In this document: in pieces, positions 22,021 to 33,700 of the stretch | How positions within the stretch are numbered: position 1 is the stretch's first letter | How the letters are laid out: each line of letters begins with the position of its first letter | DNA from: Medakamo hakoo | Lineage: Eukaryota; Chlorophyta; Trebouxiophyceae; Coccomyxaceae | Assembly: GCA_026636295.1 (NCBI GenBank) | Contig: CP089463.1 | Location: 1,178,001-1,242,000 of the forward strand | DNA: 64,000 nt | Reading direction: 5' to 3' | Notes under the pieces: generated by a model | The model's input: only the letters and a program-made list of their open reading frames with translations | Told to the model about the DNA's origin: nothing | The model's database searches: none | Position numbers and translations under genes: made by a program

Positions 22021-24573
22021 ATGGAGGTGAGTTTTTTTTTTCCTGAGGTCGGCAAATTCCGTGCCCGACGCGTCCGGCGCTAGTCTTCTTCCGACACGGT
22101 TTGGGGCGCGTGAACGGGGGTCGGCTGCGCGTTTCGCCCGGCCTGACTCCTTTTGTGCGCTGTCTCCACTCGGAAGCGCGGCGGTGCGATGCAGCATGCG
22201 GTCCTCGCAGGATTTTGCGGCCGCCCCCCGCCGGCGTGGCGTCAACGCGTGTGCGGCGCTGAACGCCTGGCCAATCAGCCTCACGGGCCCCGCGCCCACG
22301 CACACGCTCGCCCTTCACTCACGCTCCCTCCCCACCCCAAACACGCTCTCGTACGCAGGACGGCATGGGCAAGCCCGAGGCGATGGGCTCCTTTGCTCGG
22401 TGAGTGTTGACGTTTTTGGTTTCTGCGGCGAGGGGGGGGTGCCCGCGCGCCCGCGCCTCCTCTTCCCTCCCGCCCGTCGAAAGCCCGTGCGCGCCTCGAT
22501 TCGCGCCCAATTCCACGCTCCTTGCCATCGGTTGCTTGTCGAGTGACTGGGCCGCACATCCATGGTCGGAAAGAAGGGTACAAGCCGCCTGCCTCGGCCA
22601 GCCGTGGCAGGCGAGCACATGCGCTCGCGCGCACGCACAGAGGGGAAGCATCACTCCGGCACTCGCCCGCGCTCGAGCCGGGCTGGGCACGGTTCCATAC
22701 CTCATCAGGGCGGTGCTGGAGTCTCAAGGCTCTACATTGGCCGGAAATCGAGGGCGATGCGCGGCTGGATGGCCCGCAGTGTCGGGACGCGCGCAAAGCC
22801 CGACGGACCCGCGCCACCACTCCCCACCACCCCTCCTCGCCCACGCCCTCCCCCCCCCCTCCCTCAACGCACAGGCTCGTCGAAGCCCTCGACCAGTTTG
22901 ACACGGCGGGCGGCGCCGGCCCCGGCTCCGACGCGGGCGACGACGGCGACTTCCTGCTGGGCGGTGGCGGCGGCGGTGCCGGCGGCGGCGACGCGTCCGG
23001 CGCGGGCCTGGACTCGTTCTACGGCGACGACGACGGCGGGTGGTCGGACGACGGCTGGGGCGGCGGCGGCGGCGGCGGCGGCAAGGGCGCGACGGTGACC
23101 ACCGGCGCCCTGCCCGCCCCCGGCCCCGGCAAGAAGTACAAGGTCGTGCGCGAGGATGAGGAGACGGACGAGGACGACGACATCGAGTACGTGCCGGCGC
23201 CCTACACGGCCGACGCGCCCGAGTACGTGCCGCCGCCCGAGGGCGAGCCTGCCTGGCCCGCCAAGAAGTTCAAGCGCGGCTGGCGCCTGGACCGGGGGGG
23301 CGTCACCGTCATGGCGCTGTACGTCCTCGCCCTCTTCTTCTACCTGTACGTCCGCATCGCGCACACGCTGGACCTGGGCTCCTACGTCTGGTACGGCGTC
23401 TTTGTGCTGTTCGTCGAGGTCCTGGGCGCGACGACGACGCTGCTGTACGGCATCAACATCGTCTCCGACCCGGTGCACGAGGCGCCCCGCCCCGACCCGG
23501 ACAACCCGGGCCTGGTGCTGGTCGACCACCCGTACCACGTGCGCGTGCTGGTCCCCGTGTACAAGGAAAGCCTGGAAATCGTGACGAAGACCATCAGCGC
23601 CGCGCTCGCCGCCGCGCTGCCGGCCGGGTGCGGCCGCACCGTCTACCTGTGCGACGACGGCCGCGACCCGGCCAAGCGCCGGTGGTGCGAGGCGGCGGGC
23701 CCCGAGGTGGTGTACGTCTCCGGCCGCACGCGCAAGCCGGGCGAGATGAACGGCAAGTCCGCCAACCTGAACAACTGCCTGTCCCACATCTACCCGACCG
23801 ACCTGGCCATCCCGCCGCACGAGCTGGTGTGCATCTTCGACGCCGACCAAGTCGCCAACCCGGACTTTTTCCTGAAGACGGTCCCGCTCTTTGACGCGGG
23901 CGATGACGTGGGCATGGTCCTGTCGCCGCAGGTGAGCCTTTTTTTGCGAGAGGGGGGCGGGGGGGGGGGGGGTGAGGTTGCTGGGCCCGCCGCGCGCGGC
24001 CGTTTTTTTTTTCCCACCCCGCCCGCCTGTCCACCCCCGTGTCGCCGCCACCTCACTCAGGCCCCCCCACCACCACCACCACCACCACCCCACCACTCCA
24101 AAACCCCCCCAGTGCTTCTACAACCTGGACCCGGCCGCCGACATCTTCAACCACGGCAACGTCCAGTTCTGGGAGTACGCGCAGACGGGCTACGACGCGT
24201 TTGGCTTCATTTCCTGCACGGGCACCAACTTTTTGACCCGGTCGCGCGCGTTCTACGAAGCCGGCTGGTCGCCCGAGTACACGCTGACGGAGGACTACGC
24301 CCTGGGCATGGAGCTCAAGAAGCGGCGGTGGGAGTGCCGGTACGTCAACGAGTACCTGGCCGTCGGCGAAGCGCCCGAACAGCTCCGCAACTGTTTCCAG
24401 CAGCGGTCCCGCTGGGCCAAGGGCCACTTCCAGGTGAGGGCTTTCTCTTTTTGGGGTGCTACGAGACGGGCGGGAGCGAGGGAGTGTGGCCGCGCGGCCC
24501 CGCCGTCGCCTGCGCACGCACACACACTCACACACACATCCGCCCACCCCCCCTCAAAAAAACACCCTCCCCC

Positions 24574-24604
<31 letters not shown>

Positions 24605-26902
24605 ACACACACACAGATCATGCTGTCGTCCGACCACTGCCCCCTGTTCCAGCAGGGCCTGTCCCCCTTCCAGCGGATCATGTACTGCACGGGCGTCTGG
24701 TCGTACGTCGTCGGCGCCATCACCACGCCCATGTTCATCATCATCCCCCTGGTCACCATCTGGGGCGGCGTCTTCCCCATCGTCGTCTCCTGGTGGGCGG
24801 CCCTGGGCCTGACCGTCTACATGTCCGCCCAGTTCCTGGTCATGAACTACGTCCACCGCTTCCGCGACCTGAAGGCGCTCTGGTTTGCCAACATCGCCAA
24901 CTCCATCCTGTGGTGGACGTTTGTCAAGGCGTGCTGGCGCGCGGCCGGCGGCGTGTTTGGGCGGTCCATCACGTTCAAGACGACGCTCAAGGGCGCCAAC
25001 ATGCTGGCCAACGCGTCGGTCGGCGACCTGTGGATGCCGACGACCTGCTTCGTGTCCCTGTTCTCCGCCCTGATCTTCGGCCTGTACAAAGTGTTCACGG
25101 GCCCGACCGTCGTGACGACGCTGTCCATCTCCATCATCTGGATCGCGTACAACGCCATCCCGCCCTACCTGCTGCTGCACTACAACTACATCGGCAAGGG
25201 CGCGACGCTGCGCGCGGCCTGCTCCGTGTGCTACGTGCTGACGTCGCTCTGCTCGCTCGTCGCCATCGTCCTCATCTGGCTGGTCTACCCCGCCCAGTAC
25301 GACTACGCCAAGGTCATCGGCGCGTCCCTGTCCTTCTACGACGCCGAGCGGGTCGGGCCCATCGACCCGGCGTCGCCCAACACGACCTTCCCGGTGCCGT
25401 GGCGCAACACGAGCCTGATGTGGGAGAAGGGCCCGAAAGCGCTGGGCTTTGGCAACCTGACGGGCGGGTGGATGACGGGCGGGGAGGTCGGCACCGTCAA
25501 GATGACGGCGCCCGCCGCGTTCGCGACCGCCATGCTGGCGTGGGGGCTGGTCGAATTCCCAAAAGGCTACGCCAAAGCGAACGCGACGGGCCACGCGCTC
25601 GCGACGCTGCGCTGGTCCAACGACTACCTGCTGAAGACGTTCACCAAGGACCGCAAGCGGTCGTCGCGCTACCCGGAGTACCTGATCGTCTACCAGGTCG
25701 GCAACCTGACCGTGGACAAGGCGCACTGGACCCGGCCCGAGGACATGGACCGCAAGGTGCACAAGCGGCCCGCGTACTACGTGACGACGTACAACGGCAC
25801 GTCCGACCTGGCCGGCCAGCTCGTCGGCGCGTTCGCGGCGTCGTCCATCGCCTTCCAGGAGACCGACCCGGCGTACGCGGACAAGCTGGCGACGGCGGCC
25901 ATGCGCCTGTACAACGCGGCCACCCGGCACACGGGGCGGTACACCAAAAACTTTGTGTACAAGTGCGCGCCGCCCGACCCCAACTCGCAGGTCCGCGCGC
26001 CGCCGTCCACCCTGTGCCCGCCGGCCGACCAGGTCTTCCGCGGCGCGGCCGTCGCCCAGTACAACTCCTCGTCCTACCGCGACGACCTGGCCTGGGCCGC
26101 CGCCTGGATGTACCGGGCCACCAAGGACAAGGCGTACCTGGACGACGCGTACAAGTGGTGGGTCGCGCACGGCAACGAGGAGGGCCAGGCGGACCAGCGC
26201 CTGCTCGTCGACTGGGACCACCTGGCCTGGCCCGCGACCGTGCTCATGGCCCAGCTGACGGACGACATGGCCTTCCACGACGCCATCCAGACGTTCCTGG
26301 CCAAGTGGCTGTGCACCAGTTCCGTGATCTCGTACACCGACCTGGGCCGCGCGTTCAACCACTACGACCCGCGCGCGGGGACGACGATGAACGCGGCCGC
26401 GCTCTCCATCATCTACGGCAACTCCATCAAGGGCAACGCGTCCGCGCCCGACTGGGCGCCGCAGCCGTACCACGACGCCCTGCGCTCGCAGCGGTACGTG
26501 TGCTGGACGCGCAAGCAGATGCGGTACGTGCTGGGCGACCACTCGCCGTCCCTGGTGGCGGGGCTGGGCACGCGCCCGCCCACGCGCGTGGCCGACCGCG
26601 CCGCCTCCTGCCCGAAGAACAAGGCGACCAACTGCACGGCGGTGAATGGCCTGTACACGCCGGCCGCCAACCCGCACGTCCTCAAGGGCGCGCTCATCGC
26701 GGCGCCGCGCAGCTGGGACTTCTATGAGGACGCGCGCACGTCCAACGACACGCGCGTCGGCATCGACCAGAACGCCGGCTTCACCACGTCCGCGGCCGGC
26801 CTCAACGAGGCGACGGGCACGTACGACCAGTGTCTGCAAGGCATTGGCTTGCTGCAGCGGGACAAGGTGATTTGCGACGAAAAGATCAACCTGTTTGCAT
26901 GA
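22021..26902 (+). CDS. Cellulose-synthase-like GT2 fused to a GH9 (cellulase-like) domain
   Basis: 1236 residues in five exons (22021..22026, 22359..22399, 22875..23931, 24113..24433, 24617..26902); the first coding exon is only ATGGAG, and every junction fits by phase. After an acidic Gly-rich N terminus come two membrane helices (VTVMALYVLALFFYLYV; YGVFVLFVEVLGATTTLLYG), a processive GT2 domain with all four signatures (CDDGRDP ~276, FDADQ ~337, TEDYALG ~427, QQRSRWAKGH ~463), then about five more helices. From ~750 to the end is a GH9 fold: FGNLTGGW, WSNDYLLKTF, QVGNLTVDKAHWTRPEDMD, SSYRDDLAWAAAWMYRAT, GTRPPTRVADRAASCP and IDQNAGF. About ten N-glycosylation sequons lie in this half, suggesting it faces the lumen or wall. 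GH9 catalytic residues appear replaced. Likely makes a beta-glucan wall polymer at the plasma membrane. Confidence 0.85.
24570..24616 (+). repeat. C run and (AC)n at an intron 3' end
   Basis: The fourth intron of the GT2-GH9 gene ends with a run of about twenty C and a CA array that leads directly into the AG acceptor at 24615-24616. Confidence 0.85.
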
Positions 26903-27173
26903 GTGGAGGAGTGATTCTTGTTGTGATGGGGGTGGGGCGAGGAGTTTTTTTTTACGAGTTTTTGAGAGAGTCTGCTGTGTTGGTAGGAACGGGGGGAGAG
27001 AAAGAGGATTGCGTGTGGGGGCCGCACTGTGGGCGACTCCCTGTGTGCGTGTGAGCGTGTGTGTTTGTGTGCGTGTGTGAAAACAAAAAACATTGATTGA
27101 CGGACAAAAATGAAAAGAGGTGGACGGCTGGAGAGGGATGGACGGGGGCGTGGTCGAGCGGACAGACCATCCA
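26903..27173. other. Intergenic gap after the GT2-GH9 gene
   Basis: About 270 bp, with a GT-rich stretch (27040-27080) and several short T and A runs. No gene is visible; it holds the 3' flank of one gene and the promoter of the next. Confidence 0.4.
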
Positions 27174-28468
27174 ATGTCAACCGTCGTCGAAAAACTCACG
27201 CGGGAGGCGGAACAACAAGCCCGCCGCCCTGTGCCTGGAGGCTACCCGTCCAAGCGGTCCCGGGAAGATGGAAATGGAGAGGAAGAAGAGCCAGGTGTGT
27301 CTCGTGCGTTGCATTCTTTGCCCCGCCGCCCGCCGACGGCGCTCGCACCTGGCCGCGACGGTGCCCTCCACCGCCTCCTCTGCCGTTTTCAGCGCGCCCG
27401 CCTCCCTCCCATGCACACCCCACCCACCCACCACCCACAGACCCGGGCATGCCCTGGCTGCGCTACGATTACAGGGCTGTGCTGGGCCCCCAGTCCCACG
27501 GCTTTGTGCTGTCCTGCCCGGCGTCCGGGCGGACGCGGTCGGCGATCAAAGAAGGGGCGGCCGCGTTGCGGGCCGCCGCGGTGGTCGCGGGCGCGGCGGG
27601 CGCGGCTGCACGAAGCGAGGGTGAGGAGGGCGACGTCGTCAGCACGCTGGGCGTCCTGAAAATGGGGTGCCGTGGCTTGAGCCTGCTGGGCTGGGCGCCG
27701 CCGGCCGTGCTCGGCCGGGGTGGGGGTGGAGGGGATGGACAGCCCGCGCCCGCGACTCCGTCCCCGCTCCTGCACGCCGCCTCCCGCACCGCCGCGGCGT
27801 TGGCCGTCGCTGTATCATGTGGCAGCCAGCCCACACTACGCTTTTGCGAGCGTGTCGTCGGCTACGACACGGCCGTGGCGGGCGGAGACGAGGCGGGGCT
27901 GGAAGCCGCGGCCGCTGAGATGGTGCGGGCGGCGTGGGAGGACGGCTGGATCCGGCCGGGCGGGGGGAGTGGCGGAGACTCTCCGACGACGTACGCGGTC
28001 ATGTACCGGCGCCACGCCGCGCCTGGACCGCCGCCGCCAGGCGGGAAGGCGAAGGCGGGCGGCGGCGGCGTCGGTGGTGGGAGTGGGGGCAGCCCGCCAC
28101 CACCCCTCACGTCCCACCCGCTGGACAGGGCCGCCGCCATCGCGGCCGCGGCCCGGGGTGTGGCGGCGGGCCTGGTCGCAGCGGGCGCGCCTGGACCGCC
28201 CACAGTCCGCCTGGGCGGCGGGCCGGAGGCCGGGCCGGCGCTGTCCCTCTCCGTGGACGTGCTGCCCGTCCGCCCGCCCGGCGGCGGACCCGCCGCCGTG
28301 TGGGCGGGGCTCGGCCTCATTCCTAGGCGGGCGTTGGATGCTGCGCGGGATGTGAGGATCCGGCGAGTGGGCGGGCCGGAGCCGAGGGAGCCGGCCCAGA
28401 AGAAGCAGAGGCAGCAAGCGGCGGCGGCGGCGGGCGGAGGCGGGGGCGGAGGGGAGGGTCGCGGGTGA
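27174..28468 (+). CDS. THUMP-domain protein, THUMPD1/TAN1-like
   Basis: 382 residues in two exons (27174..27294, 27441..28468; phase 1). The N-terminal half contains HGFVLSCPASGRTRSAIKEG, the 'GxxxTC...E..A..E' type block that opens TAN1/THUMPD1. The C-terminal half carries a THUMP-like pattern: TYAVMYRRH, then HPLDRAAAIAAAARGVAAGL, and VRLGGGPEAGPALSLSVDVL. TAN1/THUMPD1 bind tRNA and recruit the NAT10/Kre33 acetyltransferase to make N4-acetylcytidine at tRNA position 12. Here the region between blocks is enlarged with Gly/Pro/Ala, and the C terminus ends in a basic KKQRQQ then poly-Gly tail. I rank THUMPD1-like as most likely, but similarity is modest. Confidence 0.55.
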
Positions 28469-28634
28469 AGGTTCGGGCGCAGAGAGTGTGTCGCAGACGT
28501 GCATCCTGCTGCGTTAATTTTTTTTTCAAGGCGGGCGGCACACGCCCAGGACACCCTCGCCCACACGACGGAGCCGTGACACCCCTCTGTCCTCCGTCCA
28601 AGGACGCGCAAGCGCAGCGTGAAAAAAGTAGACC

Positions 28635-30419
28635 ATGGGCGTCCCCGTTGACAGCGCCGTGAAGGCCGACGCGACCAAACCGTCCGCGGCCACGCCCGCG
28701 CCGACCACGCCGCCGTTTGACTGGACGACGACGATTGAGCCGCATGCCGTCCGTCGCCGGGCCATCCTGGCCAAGTACGGGCCGGAAGTCCGGGCGCTGT
28801 ACGGCGTGGACCGGTGGACGGCGGTGCAGGTGAGTTTTGTGGGGCGGTGTGTCGAGCCGGGGAGGGTCGCGGCTTCCGTGGCCGGCGTGGACGGGCTCTG
28901 CTTTCGTCCTGTCCTGGCCCGATGGCTGATGCCGGGGCATGGGCAGAGTTTGGGCCGGGTGCGGGGCCCAGGCGGAAGGCGAGCCGCCGCGTGCGAGGGG
29001 CGGGCCGGAAGGCTGCCGCTCTCGCGCGGCTTTCAACGGTCGGGCGTTGCCGTGGCGCTGCAGCAGGGCGGCTGTCTCCGTGTTGGGCCCGCCTGGTCGC
29101 TCTGTGCCTCCCCTCCCGCTCCCGCCGGCCCAGGCGCGGGCTAGGAGACCTCACAGCCATAGCGAGACTGGCAGAAGCTGGGGTGGACCGGCGGGTCTCG
29201 CGCCGCCGGCCCGAGAATCAACGGAGAGGGACCTGCGGCAGGCATGCGCAGCAGCGGGAGGCGGGCGGGCGCGCGCGACGGCGCGGCGTGTCGCGACCCC
29301 CCCCCCCTCCCTCCCTCACCCGCGCGCCTCCCCGCCCACCACCACACCCACCAGGTCGTCGCCGTGTCCTTGACCACCATCGCCATCGCCTGGCTCGTCC
29401 GCGACGCGCCCTGGTGGAAAGTCGCGCTGGCGGCGTACGCCCTGGGCGGCACCGCCTCCCAAAACCTGTTCACGGCGCAGCACGAGCTCTCGCACTGCCT
29501 CGCCTTCAAGACGCCGGCCTACAACCGCGCGCTCGCCTGGGCGTCCAACTGCCCGCTGGTCATCCCCATGGCGACCGCCTTCAAAAAGTACCACGCCGAG
29601 CACCATTCGCACCTGGGCGTGGACGGCTGGGACGTGGACCTGCCGACGACGCTGGAGAAGGAGGTCGTCTCCACGCCCGCGACCAAGACGGCCTGGGTCT
29701 TTTCCTACCTGGCCGTCTACGGGCTGCGGCCCCTCATCATCCGGCCGAAAGCCCCCGACGCGGGCGACGTCGCCTGCACCGCGCTCGTCCTGGCCTTTGA
29801 CGGCGCGGTGGCGTACTTCATGGGGCTGAAGGCGCTCGCCTACCTGACGGCCGGCGCGCTCCTGGGCGGCGGCCTGCACCCCATGGCCGGCCACCTGATC
29901 GCCGAGCACTACCGCTTCAAGGCCGACGGCGGCGCGGCGGCGTCCGGGCCGGCGCCCGACCCGGCCGCCATCCCGGGCGGGACGCAGGAGACGTACTCGT
30001 ACTACGGCCCGCTCAACGCGCTCACCTACAACGTCGGCCTGCACAACGAGCACCACGACTTCCCGGCCATCCCGCACTCGCGCCTGGCCCGCCTGCGGGA
30101 GATCGCGCCCGAGTTTTACTGTGCGGGCCTGGTGCACCACGCGTCCTGGTGCTGGGTCATCTGGACGTTCCTGGCCGACCGGTCCATCGGGCCGTGGAGC
30201 CGGGTGAAGCGCGCCGAGCGCGCGCCGGGCGCGGGCAACGCCGTCGGCGGCGGCGGCGTCCTGCCGTCCGCGGCGGCGGCGGTGGCCGCTGCCGCGCAGC
30301 GCAAGGCCGCCGCCGCGGCTGAGAACGCGCCGCCGCCTGTGTTTGTGGACGGGTCCGTGACGGTCTGCACGGCCGGCCCCGCCGGTGCGGCCAGCCGGCG
30401 CGCAGCCAAAGTGCTGTGA
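28635..30419 (+). CDS. Sphingolipid Δ4-desaturase (DES/DEGS type)
   Basis: 419 residues in two exons (28635..28829, 29355..30419; phase 0) separated by a 525-bp intron, among the longest in the window. It introduces the 4,5-trans double bond into the dihydroceramide long-chain base in the ER. N-terminal block FDWTTTIEPHAVRRRAILAKYGPEV matches the family's lipid desaturase start. The three His boxes are HELSH, HAEHHSH and NEHHDFP; IAEHYRF, with YSYYGPLNALTYNVGLHNEHH, is typical of DES. Three to four hydrophobic stretches lie between. The C terminus after VIWTFLADRSIGPWSRVKR is an Ala-rich extension of about 70 residues not usual in the family. Confidence 0.9.
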
Positions 30420-30660
30420 GCGTCGCGCGCGCTGTGTTTTCATCCCCAATCCTTCTTTTTTTTCTGGGCGGGTGGCGGGGGGGGGGTCCATGAGAGAGAG
30501 AGGGAGTGGGAGAGAGATCGTGTCACAACAAAACAACAAACAACAAACAACAAACATCAAACAACAATCCCAAAGGCGCAAAGGTGGTGTTTTTTTTTGT
30601 CATGGAGAGGGGTGGTTTGTCGCCAACGCGCAGCCGCACAGACCAGTCAACACGTAAAGC
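30420..30660. repeat. Intergenic gap with GA and ACAA-type simple repeats
   Basis: Contains a G run (30474-30487), GA-rich sequence (30492-30516) and an (ACAA/CAA)n stretch at about 30526-30568. No gene is visible. Confidence 0.8.
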
Positions 30661-32108
30661 ATGCCCGACTCCCCGCCGCAACCACCGCACCCGCCAGTGA
30701 CCAAGGGCAAGGACGAAGAAGACCTCTTACATCATGGTTCTTCCCTAGAGAGCGAAAAATCGACGGCAGACAAGTCGGTGTGGCCGCCCGCGGCGGGCGC
30801 GACGGGCGGCAAGTCGGTACGGCGAAAAAAAAAACAATGCGGCGGAGAGAAAGCCCGCGCCAAACGCCCTCAGGCTCAAAACCCGGGCGCCACGCCCAAC
30901 CAGGCGTGTGATGCGGTGTTCAGGGATGCCTGTAGGGGTCTCAGCACCCCGGGTTTGCCCGCTCGCAGCCGGCGTGGGCTGTCGGATCATCACAAGCACG
31001 GTTGGGGCCGCGCGCCCCCTCTCCTCCTCCACCCATCCATCCATCAACATCACAAACCCCTCAGCGCCTGGCCGGCTCGACCCGCCCGCCCCGCGGCCCG
31101 CCCGGCCCTCCACCCCGGGCCCCGCCATTGCGCACGGCCGGCGCCGCGCCCGGCCGCCCGCCCCGCGCTGTCCCGCCCACGCCGCCGCCATCCCTAGCTT
31201 CCCTGTCACCGGCCACGTCCGGCGGGTCGAGCCTTGGAGCAGGCGGCGGCGGCGTCGTCCCGCGCCACCTCCACCACCACGACCCGTTCCAGCTCCCAGA
31301 AGAAGCGGCCGCAACAGACGCGTTCCGCGTGTCTTTTACGGCCGCCGCGGACTCCCTCAGCTCGGCCCTGGACGCGGGCGCGCCGGCCGAGGAACTGGCC
31401 GCGCGGTCCGAAGCCTGCCGCGCGCTCGTCGCGTCCCTGGCTTCCCGCCGCCGGGCCGCGCTCGCCGCTGGCGCCGTCTCCGCCGTCGCCATGGGCGCCT
31501 TCCTTCCACCAGGCATGCGGCTCATGGCCTGGATGGGCGGGACGCGGCCCAGCGACGCGCTCGCCTGCCTGCGCGCGAAGCTCGGCGCCCTGGGCGAGCC
31601 GCTGCCTCCAGACACGGCTGCGGCTGTGGCCCAACTCCAGGCGGGCGTGGCAGGGCAGCAGGCGTCCATCGCCGCGTCATGGACCAGCCTGTCCGAACGC
31701 CTGGCCCGGACGGTGGCCGTCGCCCAGTTTGTGCGGGCGGCGCTGGCTGGTGGAGACGCGGCGCCGGCAGCGGGAGCGGCGGCGGCCACCCCCCACAACC
31801 ACCCGCACCCGCAACACCCGGCGGCGGGCGCGGGCTCGCCCGCCGTCGCGGGCATCGTCGCCGACATGGCCGCCTTACTGGCCCACGCCGAAGATTTGCG
31901 CCAGCTCGTCGTCGACCGGGTGAGCGGCGCGCCCGAGGCGGGCGGGCTGGGCTTGCCGCCGCGCGCAGCCGCGCTGTTTTGGGTTGGCATGGGGGATTTG
32001 GTGCGGCTGGAAGCGCCGGTGCCCTGGACTGCGGGTGGAGGGGGTGGGGGCGGGGGGAGTGGGTTGCGTGTGCGGACGGATGGTGGAGGCGGGGCGGACG
32101 CCAAGTAA
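30661..32108 (+). CDS. Unknown Ala-rich protein, two-exon model
   Basis: Model: exon 1 30661..30816, exon 2 31065..32108, both phase 0 with GTACGG donor and CTCAG acceptor, giving 399 residues. Exon 1 is hydrophilic ([20 protein letters not shown]). Exon 2 has a Pro-rich start, then a more ordered region from [20 protein letters not shown] through several Ala-rich helices, with one possible membrane segment ([19 protein letters not shown]) and a C-terminal block [21 protein letters not shown] recognise no family. Alternatively translation starts inside exon 2's upstream extension at 31002. The long plus-strand frame that runs through this region into panB is not one gene. The ordered part makes a real protein likely; the first exon is uncertain. 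Confidence 0.5.
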
Positions 32109-32184
32109 AAAAGGGCACGAAGGCCAGGCGGAGCCAAAAACCCCCAAGGCAGACGCGCGAGTCGCCGAAGAAATTCGCCAGCCG

Positions 32185-32192
32185 TATAAAAA
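32185..32192 (+). promoter_or_regulatory. TATA box candidate for panB
   Basis: TATAAAAA about 105 bp upstream of the panB start codon, in otherwise GC-rich intergenic DNA; one of the few clear TATA-like elements in the window. Confidence 0.5.
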
Positions 32193-32296
32193 CACGGCCC
32201 CGGCGCCCACACGTGCGCGTCTCCGAAAGCGTTCCTACCTCTTCGCCAAGCGGTACAGACGCCAGGGACCCCGCCGCGCCTCACTCCACCCCCAAA

Positions 32297-33637
32297 ATGC
32301 TGGCGGCCGCCCTGGCCGCAGCGGCGGCAAGCGCAGCACGCCGCACCGCTGGCTCGGCCCGCGCCGCATTGCGCGCAGGTGAGGGTAAATGGGGGTTGGG
32401 ACTCGCGCTGATTGCCGCGAGGAATGCTCCGGACACGTGGCCGTTGTCTCGGCGGGGCAGGGGATCGGTAGTGGTGCAGGCGAGGGCGGACGGCGCGCCG
32501 TTTTGGGGCGGCCCAATTTTCTCAACCTTCACCCCCTCCCCTTGCCCACCCAAAACAACAGCCGCACCGGCCCTTTCCTCCACCCACCGTTCCATGTCCA
32601 TCAAGCCCGACGCCGTCGTGTATGGCGGCCCCCAAGCCCGCGATGCCGCGGGAGGCGCTCCCTCCTCAACTTCAGCCTCCACCACCAGCCGCCCGCGTGT
32701 CACGCTGCGCACGCTGCGCGCCAAGTACGCGGCAGGCGAGCGCATCACCATGGTCACCGCGTACGACTACCCGTCCGCCACGCACGTGGACGCGGCGGGC
32801 GTGGACGTCTTGTTGGTCGGCGATTCGGCGGCCATGGTCGTCCACGGCCACGACACGACGCTGCCCCTGACGGTCGACGCCGCGCTGCTCCACTGCCAGG
32901 CCGTCGCCCGCGGCGCGCGCACGCCCCTGCTCGTCGGCGACCTGCCGTTTGGGTCGTACGAAGCCTCCTCATCCGACGCTGTGCGGTCTGCCGTGCGCAT
33001 GCTGAAGGAGGGCGGCATGGACGCGGTCAAGTTGGAGGGCGGTGGCGCGGCTCGCGTCGCCGCGGCCGCGGCCGTCGTCGGCGCGGGCGTCGCCGTCATG
33101 GGCCACGTCGGGCTCATGCCCCAGGCCATCTCCGTCCTGGGCGGCTTCCGCCCTCAAGGCCAGTCCGCGGCGTCCGCCCTAAAAGTCCTGAAAGAAGCGC
33201 GGGCTTTACAAGATGCCGGCTGTTTCGCGGTCGTGCTCGAGTGCGTGCCCGCGCCGCTCGCCGCCGCGGTCACGGCCGCGCTGCGCATCCCGACCATCGG
33301 CATCGGCGCCGGGCCGCACACGTCAGGCCAAGTCCTGGTCTACCACGACCTGCTGGGCATGATGGCCCACCCGCACTACCGCCAGGTGACGCCCAAGTTT
33401 TGCAAAAAGTACGCGCAGGCGGGCGAACTGATCCAGGCCGCGCTCGGCGAGTACGCGGACGAAGTGCGGGCGGGGACGTTTCCGGGGCCCGGTCACACGC
33501 CGTACAGACTGGACGCGCCCACTGCTGAAGCCCTGGCGGCGGAGTTGAGGAAAGGTGGGGAGACAAGGGCGGCGGAGGCGGTGGAGGCGGCGGTCGCGGT
33601 GCAGGGGTTGCGCCCAGCGCGCAGCGCGCCAGGGTAG
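32297..33637 (+). CDS. panB: 3-methyl-2-oxobutanoate hydroxymethyltransferase (ketopantoate synthesis)
   Basis: 385 residues in two exons (32297..32378, 32562..33637; phase 1). First committed enzyme of pantothenate (vitamin B5) and CoA synthesis: adds a hydroxymethyl group from methylene-THF to 2-oxoisovalerate. Typical PanB blocks are present: [103 protein letters not shown] and [20 protein letters not shown]. The Mg-binding Asp/Glu and catalytic Glu (LECVPA) are intact. The N terminus ([22 protein letters not shown]) is amphipathic and Arg-containing, in keeping with the mitochondrial location of the plant enzyme. Confidence 0.93.
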   Translation: MLAAALAAAAASAARRTAGSARAALRAGEGKWGLGLALIAARNAPDTWPLSRRGRGSVVVQARADGAPFWGGPIFSTFTPSPCPPKTTAAPALSSTHRSMSIKPDAVVYGGPQARDAAGGAPSSTSASTTSRPRVTLRTLRAKYAAGERITMVTAYDYPSATHVDAAGVDVLLVGDSAAMVVHGHDTTLPLTVDAALLHCQAVARGARTPLLVGDLPFGSYEASSSDAVRSAVRMLKEGGMDAVKLEGGGAARVAAAAAVVGAGVAVMGHVGLMPQAISVLGGFRPQGQSAASALKVLKEARALQDAGCFAVVLECVPAPLAAAVTAALRIPTIGIGAGPHTSGQVLVYHDLLGMMAHPHYRQVTPKFCKKYAQAGELIQAALGEYADEVRAGTFPGPGHTPYRLDAPTAEALAAELRKGGETRAAEAVEAAVAVQGLRPARSAPG

Positions 33638-33700
33638 AGGAGGGCGGGCGCGACGTGCAAAAGGGAACGACGCAGGACAAACACGACGCGCGCGCGTGTC

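Noticed and set aside
30908-33637. 909-codon plus-strand frame running through the unknown gene and panB
   Set aside because: Its first two thirds is the wrong frame of the unknown gene plus an intron; only the panB part is real, and it has its own start and intron.
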